64,000 bases of DNA. Source: Lumbricus terrestris. Its lineage: Eukaryota; Annelida; Clitellata; Crassiclitellata; Lumbricidae. Both the position numbers and the translations under genes were made by a program. The notes under the pieces are model-generated. The model made no database searches. It saw only the letters and a program-made list of their open reading frames with translations, and was not told the origin of the DNA. The stretch covers positions 16,515,017 to 16,579,016 of the forward strand of contig OX457037.1 of the NCBI GenBank assembly GCA_949752735.1. Reading direction: 5' to 3'. Below are positions 39,401 through 49,402 of this stretch, piece by piece (within the stretch, counting starts at the first letter, position 1; the number at the start of each line of letters is the position of its first letter).

Positions 39401-42400
39401 CTTGTCAACATTTTTCATTTTAAGTATTTGTTTTAAATGTTATAGAATGGTAATTTTTGTTTTAAACTTGCTTTGAAGGTCTCTCACGTTTGTGTATCCA
39501 TTTGGAGCCACGCTTAACGTAACGAAGCCATCTGTGGCTGTCCTATCATCTGGCAGCGTTTCTTATCCAATCAACAGAGCCGTCTGCGCCATGTACAAGT
39601 CAAAGGTATCTAACACGCATATAACTCACATTGAATTTGATAAAAATATTTTGAGGTACAATTGAAATGAATTACCTATGCCAGATTGAAATTAACTGAT
39701 TTTTATTGCACTAAAGTGAATTGAATTACACTGAACATTTAAACTGAAGTGAATTTTGTTATATTGTATTAGGTGGAATGCATTCATCAGTAGGTCTAAC
39801 ACTGATTTTATGGAAAATGAAACAATATTGAATAATAGGTATATTGAATAGTGGAATTATGCTCAGTTTAGATAAAATGAACTGAAGCGTAGTGACTCAA
39901 ATTAGAAAAAGGATGAATTAATTTGCGGTAAAACTATGCTCAGACAGTATTTAGTGTACATACTTTTACAACTGTGTAATTACTTTGCATCATTTCTTTC
40001 TTGTTTGGTGCCACGGAAGTTTGTGATGATAATTATTACGCTGTATAATTACATGCACATTATTTCAAATGCAGCACATAACTGCAATATTACATTACAT
40101 TGATGGTAATTGTAGAATTACAATATAAAGCATGTCAAATTATTTATGTGTAGCAGTGTCATTTTCAAATGTGTTTTGAAATCTCTTGTGCAGAGCGGTG
40201 ATGGCAAACTGGTTGTCTTTGGATCAATGCATATGTTTGGCGATCAGTATCTTGATAAGGAAGAAAATGGCAAGATCTTGGTAAGTCATCTCCAAGTATA
40301 ACCTGGTGAGAAACTTACTTATTTAGCTGAATTGTAAATTGAAGAAAATGCTCCAATCTAAAATGCATTGTTGACTTGTTTCAATTTGTATATTTAGGAC
40401 CTGTCACATTTTTCGTTCTTAATATATGTATTAATTTTTTTAACATGCACTGTCACACAGGAATGTCAATGTGGTGATGATCAGTTAAATAACAGGATGT
40501 TTTAAAGCCAATGAGAAATGATAAGTTTTGAGGCATTTTGTGACGAAAGGGAAAGAATCATGCAAGCGAAGGTATATGGTCAACACAGCCGGGAATGGCA
40601 GAAGTAAGGATGGGAGGACGTGATACAACAAGACTTTCAGCTGCTCAAACTGAAGAAAGAAGACGCTTGAAGCAGAGACAAATGGAGGAGAAGGATTGTA
40701 GCCTGAAGGGAAAGAAGAAGAAGAAGAGGGGAAAGCCTTTAAGTCTGGAAGAAGCATTGGTAGTTGATGCTGTATTACTGCATTTAGTACTAATCTTAAA
40801 TAATGTATTTAGGTCAAATATGCACTTACTCAAGTTTTGGCAGTATAATCTTAGGGCCCCCAGAAATTTGCGCCAAAAAATTGAAAAAATTGCGCACCAA
40901 AAACGATAAATTTGTGCGAATTTTGCGCAAGTTAAAAAATCTAATTTTTCGTTATTTTTTCATTGAATCAGTGTACCAAAGTATCTAACAGTGTTTTTGT
41001 CATTTAATGTCAAGCTTTGGCGTTCTAGAAATTAGACAAGCCAAAAATGCAGTTATAAAGTTCCTATAACCATAAGATTAATGTATTCAGACGATCGCAA
41101 ATAATTTGAATTTTGCAAAATTTACGCCCACCGAAATCTACGCTCATTACAAATGTAACTTCAAAATAGTATTATATAGCCTATATTATAATGAATCACC
41201 AAGTTACACAACGTGCCGAGTAGGCCTACTAGCTTTCCGTCTTTGTGTGCACGCCTGACGCCTATAGATTAAACGCGTTCGTTCTGTCATTAGCCGAGAC
41301 ATCAAGCGACGCTGCTGTGTGACCGCTTTGAGAAACTTCGTCTAACACATTTTATTGTGTGGCCGTGAAGTTCTGGAATTTTTTATACTATAAGTTTGTG
41401 CGTTACTACCAAAAATATCGATCTTTAACTAAAAATTCATCAATGATTTCATCCCATTCGGCGGACGCCATTTTGATTATCGCACATCGGTCGTCTTTGT
41501 TATGTTGAACTGTCATGGGCCGCGGTGATTTTAAGTCAATCAAAGCCCAATTTAGATAAATTAGGAAGATTTTGCCAAAATTTGCGCAAAAATCGCGCGG
41601 ATTGCCAATTTTTGCGCTGTTGCGCTAAACCTGGAAATTTGCGCAAAAATTGCGCTGCGCAAGATCGCGAATTTCTGGGGGCCCTAAGTATTTGATTTCA
41701 TTTGAAGAAATTTATCAGTTTTTTCTCTCCAGAATAACTGTTGTTTTATTAAAATGTATTTTCAGGATATCGTGTTCAACTTTATGACAACTGATGAGAT
41801 TCATCTCAACCAGATAGATGCAGATGACCCTGAAGTGAGTACTGATAAAACTTCATGGAGCAATACTGGTTTAAGTATGCATAGTATGCATGTGAGCTTA
41901 TCAGATGCAAGTGAAGGCTTATAAATTTAACCTTGTTACATTGTGTAATACTATTTGTGTACTTGCATTATAAGGTATACTTGTATACTGGTACCATAGT
42001 TCTAAATATATTGCTGTTTAACGACACTGTCAAATCAATAATAATAATATCAAATAATAATATAAAAGATGATTAGAGTCGCCTCCTCTTTTCCCACGCT
42101 TGGGACTGGCGCTGCCAGAGTACGAACAGTGTCAGAGTTTTAAGGTGTATATCGTATAATATCTTGAAATATCATGTACTACTACTGGCATGCTTGTATA
42201 AGGTTTACTTGTGAATCATTCATGGCTTGAGAATCTTAAAAAGCAGCCGTTGTCTCTCTCTTTGTCTGTTTCCAGATCTCTGACTACCACATGTTGCCAG
42301 ACACAGCCATGTTGGCTGAGCAGGTCAAGTCGTGCCTCCAGGAAACGGAAGAGGTTCCACCGGACATAACGACGCTTTTCGACGTCTCCCTTTTCCAGCT

Positions 42401-45400
42401 GGACACTAGCATGGTTCCAGCAGCAATCAGGTAGGCATTCAGTCACTCTGTAGATTTTTGTAGCACCTTTACTCAGTAGCACTTCCAATGTAGTCTAGTA
42501 GCAAAGAGAACAACATGAAGAGGCATTGGCAAATGGTCCTCAGTGAGAAGATGATGTTGAACCTAAGAGAAGCTCTGGCACTCAGTGATTTCTTCAACAT
42601 TAAATCATATGAGCATTAAATTATAATTTGTCAATAAATTAATGCAGAATTTAAAAACTTGAATGTAGGCCTAGTGTAAAAAAGTTTTTTCATTTTGGTT
42701 TAGTGAACCTTAGAAATGCATCCCCAACCTTAGATGCATTTTTTTATTGTGCATGTTTTGTTGTGTGTATAATTCAAAATCATGAATTTATTGGTTATTA
42801 TGATTATGCTCTAGAGTAATGCAGTGTACGTTGGTTTGGTTTAATGAGCATTGTAACTGCATACACAACATTCATCATAGTTGTTTATGAATGTAATGCA
42901 TTATTTTCGTGTGTATAATTCATAGTATCTGTTAATCAATTGTATTATGATTCTGGTAGAGCTTACGATCAGCTCAAAGTTCCGCACGAGCCATTGTCAT
43001 TGATAACTCCACAGTTTGAGACTCCATTACCTCCTCTACAACCAGCCGTAAGTTGCTATTTCCAATTATTTTCATTTATTTAGCTCCAGCATACTATTCA
43101 TGAAACAGAGTCATTCTTATGATGATTGTATTATTGTATATTGGCAGGAAACTTATTTTATTAAAACCTGTTACAAGTGCAAAGCCAAATAATTTGAAAC
43201 AGGTCTGATTTATTCGAATATGATTTTTCTGCTTGTTGTCTTAAGACTTTTCTTTATTGAGGGGTTCTTCACACTGGGAGCACCTCTGACTAGATTGTAC
43301 TTGGAGAGGCATTTTATAAATCCGCTAATTGAATAGAATGATTATGTAATTGTAGTTGATGGTAGCTTAGTATAAAGTAAACATATCTACTGTTAAGAAT
43401 ATAATGAATATTCCTTATTAGACCACCAGCAAATGTACAGTAGTTTACAGACAAATCTGTAAATGGTATATTGTGGTTAAGTTACGTCAGCAATGTCTTA
43501 GCATTGATTGATGAATGTGTCTTGTTGTGAAAATTCAACATCATCAGGTTAGCACAGAGAGTGCCCTCTGTTTATATATCCTGAAGCTACATAAATGACA
43601 TTAGTGAATTAAGTGTTACAATGGGTCAAAATTCAGTGAATATACATGTACTAGTTTTCATTATAGTACCGGTACATGTACATCAGTAATATGTTTCAGT
43701 AATTTTACTTGACTTTACTAATATACTGTTTTCTTGTGTATTTCCCGTGTGTAGGTTTTTCCTCCTGCATTTCGTGAGTTGCCAGCACCGATGCTTGACC
43801 TTTTCGACCTAGATGAACATTTCACGTCAGAGAAAGCACGTCTCGCTCAGATCACCAACAAATGTACAAGTTTTATTGCTTTATTATTATAGTGCATTGG
43901 TGTGCAGTGATTGCTCTTATCTCTGGTGTAATTGTAACATTGTTTTAATGTATTTCTGTAAGTTGGAGCCTTGCCTGAGTATTCTGCATGTTTTTTCTGT
44001 TTTCTTTAGCTTGGTTTAATAAAAGTGTCCTACATTATCAAACTTTATGGTATTGCATAAGATGATGAGGAAAGCATTGCATAGAGACAGTATTTTTGCA
44101 TGTCAGCCTTACTATATTGAATTATTAACATCAACTTGAGCCATAGGTGAGAGCAAAGAGTCATGAAACTTACGCACAAGTACTCCGGATATAATTTACA
44201 TGAGAAATTCTGAGCAAAGGTGCACTGTGTAACTTTTAACTTTGCGTGTTTCAAGGTTACTTTATTCGACAGCATTTCATTCGACTGCATTTCTCCACAT
44301 CTTTTAGAATCTGTTACATGCCTCTGTTGTATAGTGGCCATCTAAATTATCAGATAGATGCATACATGCATCTATGACGTTCATTATATGTGCATGCATG
44401 GTCAAAACAAATTGCATTCCATGTGTGGCAACATTGCTGTTGAAATGTGTAAATCATGTGCCGGTAATTTCATGTCCTCCACTTGGTTGCATTTCGTCAC
44501 ATTTGTACAGATCTACTCACAATTAATTTAATTTGACATGTCGTCGGTTGAGAATTATAAGGCTCTATGTCCAAAAAGTACTATTCCGAGATATTCCAAT
44601 TTGAAAGTTCAACAATCTAGCACACAAACAATAATGAAAATATTACAAATGTAAGTAACGGATTTAGTTCATTTGTCAATAAAGTAGCATTCTACATCGC
44701 AAAAGGCTGTGAATAAAACGTAAAAACAATTTTTATGAATTCTGCAAAGAAATCCTCGCACCGCAAAATTGGACATAGAGCCTTAGGAAAGTTATGACAC
44801 TCAATGTACAGAATGCGCGGGCACAATTATTATTAATAGATTTAGATCACGTGACTTGTGTGCAGCAGTCTTATTTGCTGCATACGCAATAGATTCAGAT
44901 CACGTGACTTGTACGCATCGGTCTTATTGGCTGTTGGACATAGAGCATTATAATTCTCAAAAAGATGAAAACATTTGACCATCGACGTGGTATTGAAATG
45001 CATGAGACATAGAGCCTTTTAATTTTGTAAATATCTTTGTTAATATTGAAGATGCAGCTTAGATTCTCACAGAACATAGAGCCCTGAACATGATTTACGT
45101 CATGGTACCGATAACTAAAAAATTTCAAAAAATGGACATAGAACCTTATAATTCTCAACCGATGATGTGTTGACATTACAGCTGAAATGTGTCGATTTCA
45201 GGTTCTGACGAGGATCTGGAGTATTTCGTGAGGGAATGCGGTGACATCTTGGGCATCAGCAACAAACTATCAACGAACAAGCGCTCGGCAAAGGACATAC
45301 TCGAATATGTCCTGCACCGGGTCGTGGAGTTCAAGAAGCTCAACCAGGTTCGATCGATCTCTTTTATCTGTCTTTTGTCTAGATCAATCAGATTATCTCA

Positions 45401-46360
45401 ATGTTATTGAGTTAAAATCAATCAAATCTGCATGTTAGCCATTGATTTTTATGGTGCCATTTTAATTCATCGCTGTTTCCTTCACGATATGAGAAGGCAG
45501 TGGCAATTGTGCTTGCCTAGGGTAAAAATGGATGGGATTCCGTGGGAATAGCGTTCCAACTGTTTTCTAAATTCTTTACTTGCGTTGCCGCTGCTCACAA
45601 TGTATGGAATCTTGGAAACACATGCGTTGCCATAAAACTCTTCTTAGGCGTTCCCACTGCTCACCCAAACCACTTTAGGCACTGTGCAGTGTGCATGCCC
45701 CCTCTGAATTCAGCGAGAATGGCCCATACAGAAGCAAGGATTTAATTGTGCACCAATTGACAGTTATTCTAAATATGTAAACGTCCAAAAAATCATTATA
45801 TTACTGCTGATAATGATGTTGGTACAATCAATTTGGTAATTAATATAATATATTAGATTGCACTTAGCACAGTAGCAACATGTTTGATCCCTCCTGTCAT
45901 TATTATTAATATTGCTATTATAATTTATGTTACTTTTTATAATGTACAGAATGTGCCTAAAATAAGTTAATTCATCTAATGCCTGATTGAAATGTCAAGT
46001 CCCAGAAGTGATCCAAGCTTGACTCAGCAAATAAGATACCGTACAATAAGATCAGTTGCAACCAAATTTTTCTTGTATTTGAGCACAGTAGACTCGAGAT
46101 AGTAGTTATGCCAATGTTTATTTGCATCCATCAGATACATTTGAAAGTAGTACTTTGTAATTCTCATTTTATTGGCTGTGTCCTGTTTTCATTTTTTTCT
46201 TGATCCTCCTTGTGCCAATGCTGTAGCTTGCATTGTGTGTAAAAATGCATTGTAGGGTTGCATTTTTATTGTTTTAGCATGCAGTGATTGAATTAATTGT
46301 GTAAAACCTAACTGCTTCTGTGTTTTACAACGTTTCTAGGAACTGGATTCTGGTATTTGA
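33429..46360 (+). CDS. IFT52: Intraflagellar transport protein 52
   Basis: IFT-B core subunit needed to build cilia; its N-terminal GIFT domain and C-terminal part bind other IFT-B proteins. Fourteen coding exons: 33429-33446, 34458-34576, 35384-35471, 35803-35932, 36649-36724, 37273-37335, 39479-39605, 40194-40280, 41766-41834, 42276-42430, 42960-43047, 43755-43863, 45202-45347, 46340-46360; sum 1296 nt, 431 aa (human about 437). All phases agree and all introns are GT-AG. Recognisable blocks in order: AKKETFTPNNGFKTLNRKLK, VFVLMGEGGDTKFQTNINTL, HFYKYFHPKEALISNGVLNR, LTFVYPFGATLNVTKPSVAV, SMHMFGDQYLDKEENGKI, DEIHLNQIDADDPE, LITPQFETPLPPLQPAVFPP, FRELPAPMLDLFDLDEHFTS, EKARLAQITNKC, DLEYFVRECGDILGISNKL, VVEFKKLNQ. 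The first exon (MAPGVQ) and the last (ELDSGI) are short and rest on frame, splice sites and length; the middle is certain. Confidence 0.95.
34650..35345 (-). pseudogene. L2/CR1-type LINE 3' fragment in IFT52 intron 2
   Basis: Minus strand reads a degenerate LINE C-terminus: THRACTDYLPSYFPWS, then PTIIHNCGPTIWNLQS, HLHNFLNSLLLDN. This matches the 'W.P....GP..WN.LP..L.....F...L' pattern. The 3' tail is (ATTAC)n (34655-34673), which fits the microsatellite-like tails of this LINE group. Confidence 0.65.
36026..36155 (+). repeat. tRNA-derived SINE, truncated copy
   Basis: GTGGGCACGGTGGTTTAGTG head, GGTTCAAATTCTCC (B-box-like), GGAACCTTGGGCAAGTCC and CACTCACAATTGCTCAAT, then it stops. Only the 5' two thirds of the family is present. 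It lies in an IFT52 intron. Confidence 0.8.
40850..41688. mobile_element. TIR element rich in TTGCGC motifs
   Basis: Ends CTTAGGGCCCCCAGAAATTT and (reverse-complemented) CTTAGGGCCCCCAGAAATTC are nearly identical for 20 bp. Subterminal regions repeat AATTTGCGCAAAA-like words on both sides, as hAT-type elements often do. No clear 8-bp duplication was found and no transposase. It lies in the IFT52 intron between 40280 and 41766, and cuts off a Lys/Arg-rich frame at 40595-40850. Confidence 0.75.
44544..45162. mobile_element. TIR element with repeated GACATAGAGCC words
   Basis: Ends TCGGTTGAGAATTATAAGG and CTTATAATTCTCAACCGA are inverted repeats of about 30 bp. The same words recur inside in both orientations (about 44765, 44937, 45004, 45070). 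The right end is 39 bp from the IFT52 exon at 45202. The target duplication is not resolved. No ORF. Confidence 0.75.
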
Positions 46361-47750
46361 TCGAAATTTTGCCAAAAACTACGCTGAAATGTTTACAGGA
46401 ACTGCAGGACTGACTTTGTTATTCAATTGACTCTGTTTTGCTAGAAACATTGCTTTAAAGAAACCAAATTCCCCCTGCAGCAGTTCATCAGTAGAAATTG
46501 TAATTCGTGGATTATATGTAAGCTTTTGATACTGTAAAGCACTCGACACTTGATCTTTTTCCGTAGGTAACTTCATTGAGTGACCTCATCTTGCAGTAGC
46601 CTATATAGGGTCAAAGAATGCAAGATTGCCACTGTGTAGTGAATTTATTGCCATTTTCTTTGTAATTTATGTATCTGTGTATAATATTTGTAGTAATGAG
46701 ATTTAATTAAACTATGAGAAATTCAGCATGTGCATCATTGTTGGTGTTTTTCGGGAGTAATTATTTGTCTTCTTAAAAAAAATTTCAAACATGGCTTCAA
46801 CTTTGCTATCGGTGTCTAACAAATCTCTCCCCTTTAATCTCTCTTTTCCTCTCCTTTTTCCCCTCTTCTTTTCCTCTCTTCATTCTCCTCAAGATCTAAT
46901 TTGTGCTCCCTCATAATCACTGGCAGCTTTGTGCAAAGGTGCCATGTCGGAATTGCGTATCAGGAAGGAGAATGGCTGCCCAGGAGACAGCATGGAGTCC
47001 AAGTGTATTTGGTTCTGCTTCACTGCTTGAATGGTTTCCTTGTAAATCCAGATAAATCTAGGGCAGTTGTGTGTAGTTCAGCGTCCCCCAAAATGTGTTC
47101 TGCGGAAGCATAGTGTTCCACGACCAGATGAAAATTGACTGTGAAGAAGTTAGATAAGTGTTTATAGATGTGTTGTTACATTATAAATAAGACTCCAAGG
47201 TGAAAACAAGGATTCTATGGAAAATTATAAAGTGTAGTTGTATTCGAATAGTATAGTCAAGGCTGAGCTGTTAGTATTATGATCTGGTAGCAAGCACATG
47301 TGCAAATTCTGCTTGACGTGGGAGGTGGTACACTTTCCGACTGTAAGCCTATAATTATGAGTATTTAGGCATTTTTATATAAAGGAGCTCAAACTTCGTA
47401 GGCCTATGTGTTCATTATTGGAAAGCACTAGAGATCATGGCAACGCTGCTTCAAGGTTGAATTTAAAAAAAACAGTTTTAGAGAACCACAGGTTGCGTGG
47501 CAGAATATAAGGAGAAGACAAAAGGTTATAAATATTCGGACTCGCCAAGTGTTTTTCCACCACATAATTGAAACCCGCCACTGCCCTGTTTCTGTGGCTC
47601 GCATTGGCGTTCAGCACATCTTTGCGTAGGCTTATAAACTCTTTAAAGCCTACAATAATAATGAACTATCCTACGGTCCTACCAACCTAAGCTATCTCCA
47701 ACCACTCGATCATAATTATCTAACTGCATCCATCATTGCAGTTCGTAAGC
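46361..47750. other. IFT52 3' flank, no further gene recognised
   Basis: Presumed IFT52 3' UTR and intergenic DNA. ATTAAA at about 46704 could serve as a poly(A) signal. 46835-46893 is an unusually long pyrimidine-only tract ending CTCAAG, which could act as a splice acceptor, but the following frame stops at once. 46900-47750 shows no element or gene. Confidence 0.45.
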
Positions 47751-48538
47751 CTATTGTAGCGGACCTGCCTGGGCGCTAATTTTTTGTAAAATTGCTCCTC
47801 TACGTTTCCTTGTATGTTCTCTGTGTTCCCTTGTGTTCTATATGTTCCCTTATGTTCCTTGATGTTCCCTCATGTTCCTTATGTTCCCTTGTGTTCCTTG
47901 ATGTTCCCTCGTGTTCCCTGATGTTCTGTTATGTTCCTTGATGTTCCCTATGTTCCCTCATGTTCCGTTATGTTCCCTATGTTCCCTCAATGTTCCTGAT
48001 GTTCCCTCGATGTTCCTTATGTTCCTGATGTTCTCGTATGTTCCTTATGTTCCTTTGATGTTCCCTCATGTTCCCTCGTGTTCCGTATGTTCCCTTGATG
48101 TTCCCTCGTGTTCCTTATGTTCCCTATGTTCCTTTTATGTTCTGCGATGTTCCTTTTATGTTCTGTTATGTTCCTTGATGTTCCTTATGTTCCTTGATGT
48201 TCCCTATGTTCCTTTGATGTTTCCTCATGTTCCCTCATGTTCTGTATGTTCCTTGATGTTCCCTATGTTCTCTTGATGTTCCCTCGTGTTCTGTATGTTC
48301 CCTCGTGTTCCGTATGTTCCCTATGTTCTGTTATGTTCCCTATGTTCCCTTGATGTTCCTTATGTTCCCTATGTTCTGTCATGTTCCTTTGATGTTCCTT
48401 ATGTTCCCTATGTTCTGTTATGTTTCCTATGTTCCCTTGTGTTCCCTATGTTCCCTTGTGTTCCGTATGTTCCGTATGTTCCCTTATGTTCCCTATGTTC
48501 CCGCGTGTTCCCTATGTTCCCCTCCGAGCCTGGTCGGC

Positions 48539-48545
48539 TATAAAA
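48539..48545 (+). promoter_or_regulatory. LTR TATA box
   Basis: GGCTATAAAAGGAGCC directly after the decamer array and about 30 nt before CAGT/TCAGT initiator-like words. The same site is at 53703-53709 and 58867-58873. Confidence 0.75.
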
Positions 48546-49127
48546 GGAGCCGGCAGTCAACAGTCGACGGTCAGTGGGGTGCAGTCGACAGAGAGAGTAA
48601 AGTGCAGTCGGTCGAGGGTCAGTCAACAGTCGACGGTCAGTGCAGTCGACAGTGTAGTCAGTCAGTGCCGGAGTCAGTAAGTGAAGCGACGGTCAGTCAA
48701 GCGTCAGTCGTCACGTCTGTCAGTCGAACGTCGGCCAGTCAGTGAGTCGCAAGAACAGTCACGTCGCAAGAACAGTCACGTCGCAAGAACAGTCACGTCG
48801 CAGGCCAGTCAGTACAGCCAGTCGACACGTTGGTCGCCGGTCGGTCATACATCGGCGGCTCAATCAGCGGACTCCCTCGATCACCGTCGGTCAGCGGACT
48901 CAGACACCGTCCGCTCAGTCACTCGGCGAACTGTGGTTAGTCAGTTATCGTGAAGAACATTGTCGTCGCTCCGACTTGCGGAACTGTATTGCGGCGGACA
49001 CTTTGACACTCGGTTGCGGTTCGAAGTAAGGTGTTTCAGACTGCGGAATTCGACAAGTGAAAGTTACGGTCAGAACAGTGAAACATTGCGTTGAACTTGT
49101 CTGAAGGATTATTGCAGTTTACTTCGT

Positions 49128-49133
49128 AATAAA
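49128..49133 (+). promoter_or_regulatory. LTR polyadenylation signal
   Basis: AATAAA (TTCGTAATAAAGTTG), repeated at 54292-54297 and 59456-59461. Placement after the TATA box gives an R region of several hundred bp. Confidence 0.65.
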
Positions 49134-49263
49134 GTTGTTCATCTTCTTCAAGTCTCCTAATAGACTATTAGGAGCCGTACCCTGCCTTACCACTAGAGAG
49201 AGAGAACGGTCCGGGGGCAACGTCATCCTGGTGCCAAGTTCGAACCCCCGGGTCCGCCACAAA

Positions 49264-49280
49264 TGGTACCAGAAGTGGGG
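49264..49280 (+). other. Primer binding site
   Basis: TGGTACCAGAAGTGGGG begins two bases after the LTR. The initial TGG, complementary to a tRNA CCA end, is the usual hallmark. The tRNA was not identified. The second copy is at 54428-54444. Confidence 0.75.
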
Positions 49281-49402
49281 TACATTTGTTTCTGTTCTTC
49301 GGTGGACTTTCGTCGGAATTGAATTCTGAACTCTGTGGACGATTCAATTTGTTTTTCTGAACTCTGCCGTTTCGTTGGATCTGGATTTTCGATTCTGCAA
49401 GA

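Larger units (their letters stand above)
47755..49261 (+). repeat. LTR 1 (1507 bp)
   Basis: TGTAGCGG...CGCCACA. The U3 part is filled by a degenerate ~10-bp array (TATGTTCCCT) from about 47812 to 48525. TATAAAA follows at 48539-48545. An R-like segment is dense in GTCAGT/CAGTCGAC words and carries three 17-bp repeats of GTCGCAAGAACAGTCAC (48748-48798). The poly(A) signal is AATAAA at 49128-49133. The U5 end has a CCGGGGG/CCCCCGG hairpin. It lacks 19 bp near 47850 that LTR 2 and LTR 3 have. Confidence 0.95.

Noticed and set aside
40595..40909. 104-codon Lys/Arg-rich frame in an IFT52 intron
   Set aside because: No recognisable domain, and it runs into the TIR element at 40850. It could be chance A/G-rich sequence.
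47812..48525. Possible CRISPR-like array
   Set aside because: Repeat units are about 10 bp, degenerate and contiguous with no unique spacers, and the sequence is an animal LTR.
47911..48543. MFPYVPLCSL-type open frames in the LTRs (also at 53075 and 58239)
   Set aside because: They are translations of the ~10-bp decamer array, open in several frames only because the repeat lacks stops. They precede the TATA box.
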